Notes: generated by a model from the sequence alone, not told the origin. A stretch of DNA of 64,000 nt from Candidatus Sericytochromatia bacterium (GCA_018780035.1 JADMKE010000011.1:1-64000); one strand, 5' to 3'; positions 8,422 through 18,389 are shown, counted from the first letter of the stretch. Numbers and translations are program-made.

Positions 8422-9594
8422 ATGTTGCAACTCAATCCCACCCTCAAAGCCCATCTGAGTCTGGAAAGCCAGGTTCATCCTGGTTTGCTGCGCCACAACA
8501 GCATAGACCCACAGCAATTGCCTTTGCTCTTTGCCTGGCTGAGTGAGGCCCTGCTGCATCCCGAAAACGACTGGACCCTGCAGATGGAAAAACTGCCAGA
8601 GGAACTGGCAGATTATCTTTTGGCTCAGGGCATTTTGGTCAACGAAGAGACCTGCCCCCGGCATGTGCGTCTGCTTTGTCCGCTGGATTTGACTTGGCCC
8701 GATCTTTTGCCTGAAAACTTTTTAAAAACCCTGCCGCCGTTTAACCGGCTTTTATTGCAGCAATTTAAACCCAATCCAGAGTTGGAATGGCGACCCCTGG
8801 AAAAAGAACACCCCACCCTGCCTTTTACCCAGTGGTTTGACTTTTCCCAGCGTCTGCTCTGGGTCAAGGAGCCTTTTTACCAATTGGTCTTTCCTTATTG
8901 CCCTTCGCAGGCCGCTTTGCCCTGGCTTGAAAGATTGCTTGAGCAGGGGGTGATTCCCCCAGATATTCCCGAAGTGCTCTTTCACCAATTGGCGCTGGCC
9001 CAGGTTGTCATTCCTGCTGACGCGCAGTTACAAGCTGAATTGAGTCAGGGCATTTGCCAATCGGCCCAATCGGCGCTGCGGCAACAGGATTATGTTATTC
9101 TCAAGCACCTGCTCAATCCGCTCCAGGTGGCCGCTTTTCGGGATTATTACCGCAGACTTGAAGCTGCCAATTACCTTGTCACCCAGAATATTGATGTCTC
9201 CTTTCGGCAGTGGTTGCACAACGATTTGGCGCTGCGCTTTGTACATCACCAGCTTTTGCCTTTTATTCAGACCTTGGTGCCTGAGGCGATCAAACCTTCG
9301 TATAGCTTTGCCTCTTATTACCAAGGACCCGGCGTGGCGCGTCACACCGACCGGCCCCAATGTGTCTGGAATATTTCGATGATGATCGATCCCCAGCCCG
9401 AATCGCTTGAAAACTGGCCGCTTTGCTTGGAAAAACCCGAAGGCGTCGTGGGTATTATGTTGGCCTCCGGTGACGCTGCTCTCTACCAGGGACGGCGCTG
9501 GCCCCATTGGCGACCAGATCTGGAACCGGGTCAGAGGGTGACTGTGGCACTGATGCATTTTGTGCCACAGGAATTTGAGGGAGATTTGCGATGA
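8422..9594 (+). CDS. 2OG-Fe(II) oxygenase family protein
   Basis: 390 aa from ATG 8422; an upstream in-frame TTG at 8386 is the alternative. The C-terminal third has the non-haem iron signature: HxD in ARHTDRPQ and a distal His in RRWPHWRPDL, followed by an Arg (PGQRVTVALMHF) suited to binding 2-oxoglutarate. The N-terminal ~230 residues are helical with Leu-rich stretches and of unknown role. The substrate cannot be predicted; hydroxylation of a peptide or small metabolite is typical. The stop overlaps the next start by 4 nt (ATGA), so the two are translationally coupled. A CATACT -10-like box ends 6 nt before the ATG. Confidence 0.75.
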   Translation: MLQLNPTLKAHLSLESQVHPGLLRHNSIDPQQLPLLFAWLSEALLHPENDWTLQMEKLPEELADYLLAQGILVNEETCPRHVRLLCPLDLTWPDLLPENFLKTLPPFNRLLLQQFKPNPELEWRPLEKEHPTLPFTQWFDFSQRLLWVKEPFYQLVFPYCPSQAALPWLERLLEQGVIPPDIPEVLFHQLALAQVVIPADAQLQAELSQGICQSAQSALRQQDYVILKHLLNPLQVAAFRDYYRRLEAANYLVTQNIDVSFRQWLHNDLALRFVHHQLLPFIQTLVPEAIKPSYSFASYYQGPGVARHTDRPQCVWNISMMIDPQPESLENWPLCLEKPEGVVGIMLASGDAALYQGRRWPHWRPDLEPGQRVTVALMHFVPQEFEGDLR

Positions 9595-10355
9595 GTCTGG
9601 CCTTTTTAAATGCAACCCAACACCGCCCTTGGCCGCTCAATCCTGCTCCCTGGGTGATGCAACAGCGCTGGTGTGAACTGCTCTTTGCCCATTGGTCTGT
9701 GCCACCAGATGCCCTGCGGCCCTTGATGCCTGCAGGGCTTGAATTGGAGACCTTTGAGGGGCAAGCCTGGCTCGGGGTTGTGCCTTTTCGCATGGAAAAC
9801 GTCAAACCCCGATTTATACCTGCCTTGCCCTGGCTTTCGGCCTTTCCTGAACTCAATTTGCGTACGTATGTGCGCCCCGCAGGGGCGGGCCAGAGCGCTA
9901 AATCGGGCGTTTGGTTTTTTAGTCTCGACGCCGGCAATCCTGTGGCTGTTGAGGTCGCGCGCAGTGGCTTTCATTTGCCCTATTTTAACGCCCGCATGGG
10001 GTTGCAATACGAAGGTCAGAACTGGGTGCGTTATGCCAGTCAGCGCATTGATGGCCGGGCCCAGCCCACAGCTTTAAAAGCGCATTATCGCCCAACGGGG
10101 CCCGTTTATCCCAGTACTGCGGGCACCCTTGAACACTGGCTGACCGAGCGCTATTGCCTCTACGCCGCTGATCCCAGAGGCCAATTGTACCGGGGCGAAA
10201 TTCACCATCTGCCCTGGCCGCTCCAGCCTGCAGAGGCGCAGTTTGATTTAAATACCCTGGCTTTGCCAATTGGGCTTGCGCTCAATACCCAGCCTGCGTG
10301 TTTGCACTTTGTTAAACGAATTGATGTCGTGGCCTGGGCGCTTCAGCGGGTCTAA
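9591..10355 (+). CDS. DUF2071 (YqjF-like) protein
   Basis: 254 aa. The sequence follows the DUF2071/YqjF family: WCELLFAHWSVPPDALRPLMPAGLELETFEG near the start, WLGVVPFRMENV, LNLRTYVR, GVWFFSLDAGNPVAVEVARSGFHLPYFNA and a closing LHFVKRIDVVAW. The family is soluble, of acetoacetate-decarboxylase-like fold by literature, and has no firm function. Start overlaps the upstream oxygenase stop (ATGA), indicating a two-gene operon. Confidence 0.85.
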   Translation: MSLAFLNATQHRPWPLNPAPWVMQQRWCELLFAHWSVPPDALRPLMPAGLELETFEGQAWLGVVPFRMENVKPRFIPALPWLSAFPELNLRTYVRPAGAGQSAKSGVWFFSLDAGNPVAVEVARSGFHLPYFNARMGLQYEGQNWVRYASQRIDGRAQPTALKAHYRPTGPVYPSTAGTLEHWLTERYCLYAADPRGQLYRGEIHHLPWPLQPAEAQFDLNTLALPIGLALNTQPACLHFVKRIDVVAWALQRV

Positions 10356-10365
10356 ACAGCCCCAA

Positions 10366-10393
10366 TTGGCCCTGCGTGGGAAAACTGTATAAT
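10366..10393 (+). promoter_or_regulatory. Sigma70-type promoter of the cNMP/propeller gene
   Basis: TTGGCC at 10366-10371 and TATAAT at 10388-10393 are 16 bp apart, with a TG just ahead of the -10. The gene start at 10421 has AGGGAGG 7 nt upstream. Confidence 0.7.
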
Positions 10394-10420
10394 GATAGAC
10401 ACCTGTCAGGGAGGCTAACC

Positions 10421-13400
10421 ATGTCACATCTTTCCAGCTCCGATCACGATTTGAAGCAAAAGTTGCTTGCACAAATGCTGGTTCCAGAAGCTGAAATTCA
10501 GGCGCTTGAATCAGAACTGCAGTCTCTTCAGCAGGCGTATCAAAGCAAATCTGCTGCGGTTCTCTACAGCCTGGACCACGCCCAGCACAAATTGAGCATT
10601 CGCCAATTTGAGACTGGGCAGATCTTACAAGAAATTGAATTGGAGACAGATGCCAGGCTTGGCGTAACAGGGGGAGGGGGCAGTTCTGCTGCCCAAGATC
10701 TGGTTTTGGTTGATGGTGAAAATGGCCGTCTCAAATCCATTCAGCCCATTTCCCCAACTGCCCAGCTTGGCTTGTTGGTCACACCCCAAGCCAGCTTTGT
10801 CTATACCCCTGGTTTTGAGAGCGAGCCTTGGGTGGTCTCTGGCCGCAGTTGGTCAGAGCTGCAGATCTCTCCGCAACACAGGTTCCTCTTTCTGACCGAT
10901 CGCCAAGCGGGCACACTGCAGGTCATTTGCACCACCTCCCATCAGGTTTTGGCAAAGTTCAGGCTGCGCAAACCCGGTAGCCCCAAAGCGATTCATTTGG
11001 CCGTCGATGACGCCAATGACCGCGTGTATATTACCGACCAAGAGAGCACCGAACTCAAAATTCTCAATCTCAATAATTTGCGCATTGCAACTTATCAGCC
11101 CGGTTTGGGGGTCTTGGGCAATCTGCTTTTGGCAGCGGATCCCCGCTATCTGTTTGTGGTGACATTAAAACCCGAAGTGGGTTTAAAATACCTCGATGTG
11201 CAGACCTTTGACCTTGTCAAATCAATCAAGATCAAAGGCGCACTTTTCAGTCAGGCCGATGGGGCAGCCCAAGATCACCTCTATCTGACGGCCAATCGGC
11301 AATACGCCTTGCTGATGACCTACCAGAATGAGCCTGTGCCTTTGACACCGATTGTCAATGTGGTCGATAGCGAAGCCGTGCGTCCGGTCTTGAGATATGC
11401 CCTCAAAGAGGGGCCCCGTCCCGCCCTGCTCAGCGAAGCCTGCTTAAACCCCTTTTATGCCGCCAATCTTAGCTTTGCCCAGTTGTTGGTTCAAACCGGT
11501 CTTTTGAGTGACAGCCAGTTGCAGGCAATCATCCACCCCCAATCCAAGTCTGAAGCCTTGCTGGATCTGGGCCAAAAACAGTACGAAGCCTTTTCTGCCA
11601 CAGGGCAACCAAGCCAAAAGGTGCCTGTGGTTAAATTGCCCAAAGAAGCCGATGAAGAAATTCAAACGATTCTGCTGAATCTCTTTTGCCGTGAAACGGG
11701 CATCCAATTGCGCGATTATCCCTCAGAAATGTACAAGGTCATGGAGTTGGCGTTTTCAATTCGCCAAGAGCTAGAAACACTCAACCAGGTCGATATTGAT
11801 AAATACCGCCACTTTCTCAATTATTTTACGCTCAAAACAACTCTTTTCCGCGAGACAATTTTGGAATTATTGGAATTGCATAAGGGTTCGTGGGCCTCTA
11901 TTCCAGTTAAACCTCCCTATCGCTGTCCATGTTGTACCCAGCCTTTACAGGGGCGTTGGACCTGTCAGACTTGCCGTTTTATTGTTGAGAGCCCAGAGAG
12001 GGCCCGCAAGCGCTCTCGGATGTCTGTCGAAACCGACAGTCTTGGCTTTTCCAACGAAATGTTGATTCCCTGGCCTGACGAAGAAAAAATCCTGATTATC
12101 AACCGCCAATCCCAGTCTGTTTGGCAAAAAGATCTGCTTGAAGTGGGGCTGCAGAGCGTGAGTGATCTGCGCTATTTGCCTCAGCACCATTTTCTCGTCA
12201 CCGACGCCATATCGGGGCGTGTGGTGGAACTCTCACCCCAGGGCCAAGTGGTTTGGGAATTGGATATTCCCCTCAAAGGCCATCCCAGCCGGGCCACTTG
12301 GTTCCGCTCTCAGGGGGCTGACCACTTTTTGGTGGCCGACCCCGAAAACCAACAGGTGTTTGAGGTCGATCGCTCGCAAGTGGTTTTCTGGCGTTATGGA
12401 GGGCCCGGCCAGAACCAACTGAGTCAACCCGTGTCACTCCAGCGCACCATGCAGGAGACGATCTTGATTGCGGATCAAGGCCTGCGCAAAGTGATCGAAT
12501 TGGATCAGCAAGGTCTGTTTCTTAAGGAACATGGCCAGAACCTGAATCTACAAGGGCCGCTCTATGCCCGGCGGATGCTGGATGAACAATTGCTGATCGT
12601 CGATGCCCAGGAGATTTATCTCTTGGCGCCCGATGGCAGCGTCAATTTTCAGTTTTTCTTTCAACCCACGGATTTGCCCGAACAGTTCAAACTCGGCCCG
12701 ATTCAATGGGTCACCCAGGCCCTCAATGGGCATGTTGTTCTCAGCGATGGCCAGCGGCTGATTGCGGTGATTCCAGAATCCCGCCAAATTCCCTGGTCAC
12801 TTGATCTCAAAGACCTCTCCCTCGTGCCCCAAATTTTGGGTGACCCAGATAGGCGTTTTATGCCCCCCAATCCCCTCGCTCAGCGCATCTCTTTTCTCTC
12901 TGAGCAGCCCCTGTTTAAGGGCTTACCCGAGGCGGCTTTGGCTCTGCTGGCAGAATCGCTGACCCCCGCCAGCTTTAATCCCGAAGACAAAGTCATGAGT
13001 GAGGGGGAACCGGGCTCGTGTCTGTATATTATTTTGCAGGGAAGCTTACAGGTTCTAAAAAAAGGGGCTGAAGGGGTGGTTGCCAGTCTCGAAAGTGGTG
13101 CGATTGTAGGCGAAATGGCGCTGTATCTCTTGGAACCACGCAGTGCCACTGTTGTGGCAAAAACCGACGCTTTTCTGTTGCGTCTGGATCACGGCCCTTT
13201 CCGCAAGGCCTTGAAACTCTATCCAGAGATGAATCATCGCTTTAACGAGTTGAGTTTGCAGCGCAAACGGGTCTTGCACCAGCGCAAAATGGGCAACCAT
13301 CAGGAGGCGGTCGAAAAACTCAAGGCCCGCATGGCTTTTTCCCGTCTGCAAAAGCTCAAAATCTTTCAAATGCTGGGTACGCCAATTTTTGAAGCTATTT

Positions 13401-14587
13401 GCGACAAACTTTACAGTGTCTCTTATCCCAGCAATCACTATGTCTTTCGTTACAAAGATCCGGCCAAACACCTCTATTTTATTAGCCGTGGCAATGTCGA
13501 TGTCTTTGCCGAAAATGAGCGCAAGATGAATACCTTGCCCGAGGGGGAGGTCTTTGGCGAAATCGCACTTTTGCTCGGTAGTCCCCGTACAGCCTCTGTG
13601 CGCACGCAGGGCTATTGTGAACTCTACCAATTGGATAAAGAGGTCTTCGACACCATCTTGGCCCAACACCCGACCCTCAAGCACCACCTCGAAGACATTG
13701 CCAAAGAGCGTCTGGAGCGGGATCCGGGAGTGAGTCGCTCAGACCAGTATGCCCCTGAGACCTTGGCAGCAGCCCTGGCAGAAAAAAGCCGTGTTCTGCT
13801 CCCTGCCGAGCCGCTCTTTTATTGGGCCGTGCCTGAGACCCAGCAGATTGTTGGACTCGACGCTGCGGGTCAGGTTCAATGGAAATTCCAAACCGAGGGC
13901 CAACAATACCAAATTCTTGATCCTGTTTGGGTCAATGCCAGTTCGAGCACGCTGCTGATTGTCGACCAAGGCAATAACCGTATCCTCGAAGTGGACCGCG
14001 CCACCCAAGCCATTCTCTGGCAATCGGGGGATCAGCCCGATCTCTTGATGAATCCGACCAGTGCACAGGCTTTGACTGGCGGGTCTATTCTGATTGCAGA
14101 TCCCGGCCATGAGCGCTTGGTCGAAATCAACCGCCAAGGCGAAGAACTGTGGTCCTTTTTCGATATCGAGCGGCTTTTGAGCCCGGCCTATGCTGAACTC
14201 ACAACCGAGGGAACCCTCCTCTATACTGACAGCGAATTGCAGGCAGTGGTAGAAATCAGGCGCGATCACACAGAAATTTGGCGTTTTGACAACGAAGAAT
14301 TAACCGCCGATGGGGATTTGCAACTTCGTCACCCCATGTTCGCTACGCGTTTGCCCAATGGTCATACCCTGATTGCCGACACAGGCCATGATCGGGTCTG
14401 TGAAGTCAATTCGGCCAAAGAAATACTTTGGCAATTTGCGGGAACGGCAGAAATGCCCTTGACCGGGCCGGTTTTTGCCCAACGACAGCCCAATGGACAT
14501 ACCCTGATTGGCTTTGAACAGCACCGGCAGGTGCTTGAAGTGGATGGGGAGGGGCAGCTGTGCTGGCATTGGCAGGCAGGACAATAG
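10421..14587 (+). CDS. Giant beta-propeller protein with zinc ribbon and two cyclic-nucleotide-binding domains
   Basis: 1388 aa; start set by AGGGAGG before ATG 10421. Order of parts: helical N-terminus; first propeller-like region (about 45-330); helical linker; zinc ribbon at about 500-525 (CPCC...CQTC); second propeller with repeated (I/V)xEVDRxxxVVW units (about 545-815); CNB domain 1 (about 829-935) and CNB domain 2 (about 981-1090); third propeller (about 1115-1385) with the same D(T/P)GHDRVxE(V/I)N units. Both phosphate-binding cassettes look functional: GEMALYLLEPRSATV and GEIALLLGSPRTASV keep the GE and PRxA residues. No membrane segment or signal peptide. It should bind cAMP/cGMP (or a related nucleotide) in the cytoplasm and could be a sensor scaffold. 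No catalytic domain is visible. Confidence 0.85.
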   Translation: MSHLSSSDHDLKQKLLAQMLVPEAEIQALESELQSLQQAYQSKSAAVLYSLDHAQHKLSIRQFETGQILQEIELETDARLGVTGGGGSSAAQDLVLVDGENGRLKSIQPISPTAQLGLLVTPQASFVYTPGFESEPWVVSGRSWSELQISPQHRFLFLTDRQAGTLQVICTTSHQVLAKFRLRKPGSPKAIHLAVDDANDRVYITDQESTELKILNLNNLRIATYQPGLGVLGNLLLAADPRYLFVVTLKPEVGLKYLDVQTFDLVKSIKIKGALFSQADGAAQDHLYLTANRQYALLMTYQNEPVPLTPIVNVVDSEAVRPVLRYALKEGPRPALLSEACLNPFYAANLSFAQLLVQTGLLSDSQLQAIIHPQSKSEALLDLGQKQYEAFSATGQPSQKVPVVKLPKEADEEIQTILLNLFCRETGIQLRDYPSEMYKVMELAFSIRQELETLNQVDIDKYRHFLNYFTLKTTLFRETILELLELHKGSWASIPVKPPYRCPCCTQPLQGRWTCQTCRFIVESPERARKRSRMSVETDSLGFSNEMLIPWPDEEKILIINRQSQSVWQKDLLEVGLQSVSDLRYLPQHHFLVTDAISGRVVELSPQGQVVWELDIPLKGHPSRATWFRSQGADHFLVADPENQQVFEVDRSQVVFWRYGGPGQNQLSQPVSLQRTMQETILIADQGLRKVIELDQQGLFLKEHGQNLNLQGPLYARRMLDEQLLIVDAQEIYLLAPDGSVNFQFFFQPTDLPEQFKLGPIQWVTQALNGHVVLSDGQRLIAVIPESRQIPWSLDLKDLSLVPQILGDPDRRFMPPNPLAQRISFLSEQPLFKGLPEAALALLAESLTPASFNPEDKVMSEGEPGSCLYIILQGSLQVLKKGAEGVVASLESGAIVGEMALYLLEPRSATVVAKTDAFLLRLDHGPFRKALKLYPEMNHRFNELSLQRKRVLHQRKMGNHQEAVEKLKARMAFSRLQKLKIFQMLGTPIFEAICDKLYSVSYPSNHYVFRYKDPAKHLYFISRGNVDVFAENERKMNTLPEGEVFGEIALLLGSPRTASVRTQGYCELYQLDKEVFDTILAQHPTLKHHLEDIAKERLERDPGVSRSDQYAPETLAAALAEKSRVLLPAEPLFYWAVPETQQIVGLDAAGQVQWKFQTEGQQYQILDPVWVNASSSTLLIVDQGNNRILEVDRATQAILWQSGDQPDLLMNPTSAQALTGGSILIADPGHERLVEINRQGEELWSFFDIERLLSPAYAELTTEGTLLYTDSELQAVVEIRRDHTEIWRFDNEELTADGDLQLRHPMFATRLPNGHTLIADTGHDRVCEVNSAKEILWQFAGTAEMPLTGPVFAQRQPNGHTLIGFEQHRQVLEVDGEGQLCWHWQAGQ

Positions 14588-14617
14588 CTCTATTGCTTAA
14601 AGCCCCCTAAAAAACGC

Positions 14618-14631
14618 TATAATACCCTATT
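14618..14631 (+). promoter_or_regulatory. -10 box directly before the GT41 gene start
   Basis: A perfect TATAAT (14618-14623) ends 8 nt before the ATG, so a normal transcription start would leave almost no leader. A TTGCTT at 14593-14598 with a 19-bp spacer is a possible -35. No Shine-Dalgarno sequence is visible. Confidence 0.6.
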
Positions 14632-16653
14632 ATGTCATCTTCCACCGAATCACCGCTCGAAGTCCAATTCCATCAGGCCCTTTTGGCACTGCAGGCTGGT
14701 CAGCCTGTACAGGCCCAGGCCCTGTTTGGGGCTTTGGTGGCCCAGTACCCCGAGTGCAAAGAGGCCTGGTACCAATTGGGTGAACTGGCCCAGCAAAGTG
14801 GTGAATTGACGCAGGCGATTGAATATTACAGCAAGGTGCTCGAGCGCGATCCCAGTATTCAAGAGGTATACAACAATCTCGGTGTGATTGCCACCCGCCA
14901 AAGCCAAGGTGAACTTGCCAGCGGTTATTTTTTTAAAGCCCTGGAGATCAATCCCCACTTTGCCCCGGCGCATATCAACCTCGGGCATTTATTTGCCTCA
15001 CTCAATCAGGCCGAATTGGCGAGCCACCATTTTGCCCAGGCCCTGCAAAGTGAGCCCGGTTTGGCCAAGCCGCTCTTTCAACAGGCGGTTATGCTCATCA
15101 CCCAAGGGGCATTGAAAGCGGCAGGTGTGATCTTGCAGGGGATTGTCAAGCAGGGAGGTGACTTGACGGTCAGTGCTCTGCTCAAATGGGCCTTTTGCCT
15201 GCAGCGCGAAGGGGCTGATCAAGCGGCTTTGACTTGTCTCAGTCAGGCCCGCAGTCTCGATGCGGATGGGGCTGTGGCTTTGATGGATGCCCTCTATCTG
15301 CCTGTGGTCTATGCCAGTGAAGCTGATCTCAGCCAGTGGCGCAGCCGGGTTGAGCAAAAGTTATCTGAATTGGAAGGCCAAGCGCAAATGCGCTTTGAGC
15401 GCCTGCATGAGATTGATTGGTACCCTTTTTATCTGGCCTATCAAGGCCAAAATGACAAAGACCTTTTAACCCGTTTGGCGGCCTTGGTCACGCCTGCGTT
15501 GCCGGCCGCAGCTGGGCCCACTTCTGTCGCCAAGACCACAGAGTCTGAAACACCCTATTCCCCCCAGACACCCTTGCGGATTGGCTGGGTTTCGCGATTT
15601 TTTCACCCCCATTCGGTTTCGCGTTGTTTTTTGCCCCTTTTGCAGAGCTTTTCTTCGAAAACAACGCATATTCTCTTTCGGGCGCCAGGCTCGCAACCGG
15701 GCCTGCTCGAAGGCCCCTTTAGTCAGCGCGTGGCAGGAGTGGTTGCACTGCAGTCCAATCTGGAACAGGCCTCTCAGCAAATTGCCCAACAAAATCTGGA
15801 TATCTTGCTCTATACCGACCTGGGCCTTGACCCCTTTACTTGGCTTTTGGCCTCTCAGCGCTTGGCCTCATTGCAATATGTTTTGCCGGGTCATCCAGTT
15901 ACTTCGGGTTTGAGCAGCCTCGATGGCTATATCTCCAGCCAGCAATTGGAGGGCCCCGAGGCGCAAGCCCATTACAGTGAACCCTTGGTTTTGCTCGATC
16001 ATCCTTTGGTCAATTTCCCGCTTTTGCCCCAGTCGCAGGCCTTAAACCGCGTGGATGCGGGACTGCCTGAGGGACATCTCTATTTTTGCCCGGTGACCCT
16101 GTTTAAGTTGCACCCGTCTTTTGACGCTGCTTTGGCTCTGATCCTGGCCCGCGATCCGCAGGCTCAGCTCGTCTTCTTCCAAGACCAAACCGATGGTGTG
16201 ACAGCTGTACTCAAAGCCCGTTGGCAGGCTGCTTTGGGTGAGCATTTTGCCCGTTTGCACATTTTGCCCTGGGCTTCCGAGGGGCGCTTTCAGGATTTGC
16301 TCGCTTTGGCTGATGTGGTGCTTGATCCCTTTCCCTTTGGCTTGGGCACCACTGCTTATCTGGCCCTCGCGGCTGAGGTGCCGATTGTGAGCCTGCCGCC
16401 CGCATTTCTGCGCGGGCGTTCGGTCCAGGCGCTTTATCGGCAATTGGAGATGGATACGGGCCTCGCAGATTCACTTGAAAGCTATGTGGAACAGGCCGTT
16501 GCCTTTGCTTCGGATCCCAAGCTGCGTACGGCTTGGCGGGCCCAATTGCAGCAGGGCAAAGATCTGCTCTTTGGCAATGCCTTGGGAGGACAGGAATTGG
16601 TGGTCTTTTTGCGCGATGCCCTGACATCTAAGCAAGCGGGCAAAACCCTTTAA
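14632..16653 (+). CDS. TPR-containing GT41 (O-GlcNAc transferase-like) glycosyltransferase
   Basis: 673 aa. Residues about 10-200 are TPRs (AWYQLGELAQQSGELTQAIEYY, VYNNLGVIATRQSQ). From about 315 the sequence follows the catalytic half of GT41/SPINDLY-type enzymes: RIGWVSRFFHPHSVSRC, DILLYTDLGLDPFTWLLASQRLA, QYVLPGHPVTSG, YFCPVTLFKLHPSFDAALA, DVVLDPFPFGLGTTAYLAL and PIVSLPPAFLRGR. It is expected to move a sugar from a nucleotide donor onto a protein Ser/Thr or another acceptor. The acceptor is unknown; no flagellin is nearby. It is co-directional with the cNMP/propeller gene (44-nt gap) and overlaps the convergent downstream gene by 4 nt. Confidence 0.85.
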   Translation: MSSSTESPLEVQFHQALLALQAGQPVQAQALFGALVAQYPECKEAWYQLGELAQQSGELTQAIEYYSKVLERDPSIQEVYNNLGVIATRQSQGELASGYFFKALEINPHFAPAHINLGHLFASLNQAELASHHFAQALQSEPGLAKPLFQQAVMLITQGALKAAGVILQGIVKQGGDLTVSALLKWAFCLQREGADQAALTCLSQARSLDADGAVALMDALYLPVVYASEADLSQWRSRVEQKLSELEGQAQMRFERLHEIDWYPFYLAYQGQNDKDLLTRLAALVTPALPAAAGPTSVAKTTESETPYSPQTPLRIGWVSRFFHPHSVSRCFLPLLQSFSSKTTHILFRAPGSQPGLLEGPFSQRVAGVVALQSNLEQASQQIAQQNLDILLYTDLGLDPFTWLLASQRLASLQYVLPGHPVTSGLSSLDGYISSQQLEGPEAQAHYSEPLVLLDHPLVNFPLLPQSQALNRVDAGLPEGHLYFCPVTLFKLHPSFDAALALILARDPQAQLVFFQDQTDGVTAVLKARWQAALGEHFARLHILPWASEGRFQDLLALADVVLDPFPFGLGTTAYLALAAEVPIVSLPPAFLRGRSVQALYRQLEMDTGLADSLESYVEQAVAFASDPKLRTAWRAQLQQGKDLLFGNALGGQELVVFLRDALTSKQAGKTL

Positions 16654-18239
16654 AAACGCTGGGCCAGACTTCTCTCCAGGGTCTGTTGCAGGTATTTTTT
16701 GAGTGTGGGTTCTAAGCGCAACTGGGCTTCGGCATAAGCCGCTTGGCCGTTTAAGTCGGCTTGCACAGCAAGATCATGTAAATCGCCCAAATGATCGGTA
16801 ATGGCTTGCAAATGAAAGCGGATAAGCTCAGGCAAAAGCCGCTCGGGCTGGCTTTGAGACAGCGTCATATACAAAAATAGCAGGTGTTTAAATTCAATTC
16901 GCATCAGGTGCATTTCGTGCACAGAAAGGGTCTCTGGAACCAGGGTTTGGCGAATCAGTGCGGCTCTGCGGTTGAGATCGGCTTGTAAATCTGCGCGGGA
17001 GACAGGCACAAAATCCTGCACCGTATTGTCGATGTTCTGGGCGTTTAAGACGGCCTGCAGACTCAAGGCCCGGCTATAAATTGTGGCGGTCTGTTTGGCT
17101 GAGACGGCGTCCATTAAAAGCCCAAATTCGTTGACATAGTTCTCAAACGGTGCGGGTGGGCTGTGGCGTTGATCCATTAAAAAATAGACCGATCCCAGAT
17201 ACAGGGCCTGTTTGCGCATGGTCTTGAGGGCTTTAAATTGTTCTGTCGAAAGCGGCTTTTCGGGGTTGGCAATCAGCTCAGCCAAAACCGCTTTGAGATT
17301 CAGGCTCTGCCTATTTTTGCGCCAATTCTCCAGGTATTGCCTGTGCAGCGCTCTGGGGCTGAGTGCAGGCTGTTGAAAGTCGATTTGTTGGGCATAAAAA
17401 AACTTATATGCCACATTGGCATAATAGCCACCCATTGAAAGCAGATAGATTTCTTCACCAGGAATCCCTGCTTGAATCAAATGCTGGCGTATAAGCTGTA
17501 ACGAGGCATAATCTGGCAGATAATGGCCCGATTTATTGGCCAAAAATAGCACCCGTTTGCCCTTTTGCTGAAAGAGAAAGAGGTTGCCCGCCGTTTGCAC
17601 AGGGCCACCTTCGGCCAAGATTGTGTGATTGGGCCATTTGCCTGTTTCTTTTTCAATTTCGCTATCGCGCATCTCAATCGGCGAGAGGCGTACTTCGCCC
17701 GTGGGCAGCAGCACAAAGTCGTAGCCCTGTTCTGCTGGGCCTGCGTTCCAGGTGCTGAGATCAAAAGGCTGGGGCGCGCCAAGGGGCTTTGCCAGATAGA
17801 CTTGGCGCTCCTGGGCATAAGCTGAATTCCGCTCAGCAGGGCTGAGAGCCCGCTCCAATTTGTAATTGTTTAAAAAATGGCCTTGGGTATTGCGGCTGAC
17901 CGGCGGGTTTGGAAAGAGAGCCAGACGCAATTGTTCTGATTGGGCCAGGGTTTTTTCGTGTTCGGCCTGGCTCTGTTTGAGCCAGGCCCGGTATTTGGCT
18001 GGGTCCAATTGGGGATTGCGCACAGCGGCAATCAGGCTTTCTTGGACCTGCAAGACGGCTGCTGCTTGGCTGTTCTGCTGTGTTTGGGCTGCTGGCAGCG
18101 CTGCTGCCGTTATGGGAGCTTGGCCGAAGGCGGGGTTGTTGAATGAACCCGAAAATGAACCCAACAGACCTGCCGCAGCAACTGTTAAAATGAGGCAAAA
18201 TTTTGTCCATTGTAGGCCTGGGCGGCTGAGTTTGGCCAT
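16650..18239 (-). CDS. Secreted protein of unknown function
   Basis: 529 aa from ATG 18239, chosen for AGGAGC 8 nt upstream and for the signal peptide it starts (basic N-terminus, hydrophobic LILTVAAAGLLGS, cleavage near FGQA). An upstream in-frame ATG at 18269 lies 6 nt after a TATACT box and could start a leaderless longer form. The mature protein has a helical N-terminal third, an alpha/beta middle (GKRVLFLANKSGHYLPDYASLQLIRQHLIQAGIPGEEIYLLSMGG split over about residues 215-260) and a long helical C-terminus. I cannot assign a family. It is convergent with the GT41 gene and divergent from the GH57 gene. Confidence 0.7.
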   Translation of the reverse strand: MAKLSRPGLQWTKFCLILTVAAAGLLGSFSGSFNNPAFGQAPITAAALPAAQTQQNSQAAAVLQVQESLIAAVRNPQLDPAKYRAWLKQSQAEHEKTLAQSEQLRLALFPNPPVSRNTQGHFLNNYKLERALSPAERNSAYAQERQVYLAKPLGAPQPFDLSTWNAGPAEQGYDFVLLPTGEVRLSPIEMRDSEIEKETGKWPNHTILAEGGPVQTAGNLFLFQQKGKRVLFLANKSGHYLPDYASLQLIRQHLIQAGIPGEEIYLLSMGGYYANVAYKFFYAQQIDFQQPALSPRALHRQYLENWRKNRQSLNLKAVLAELIANPEKPLSTEQFKALKTMRKQALYLGSVYFLMDQRHSPPAPFENYVNEFGLLMDAVSAKQTATIYSRALSLQAVLNAQNIDNTVQDFVPVSRADLQADLNRRAALIRQTLVPETLSVHEMHLMRIEFKHLLFLYMTLSQSQPERLLPELIRFHLQAITDHLGDLHDLAVQADLNGQAAYAEAQLRLEPTLKKYLQQTLERSLAQRF

Positions 18240-18389
18240 GTTTGTTTGCTCCTGTATCTGATGAGGCATGGCCCCAGTATAGCGAATCAGTCCGCTTGGC
18301 GACCAATCCTTTTGACGCCAAGCCCTGCTTTCCGCTAAAATCGGGGGATAGCCCTGCCCCAAGAGACAGGCAAAAGCAAAGGATTATCC

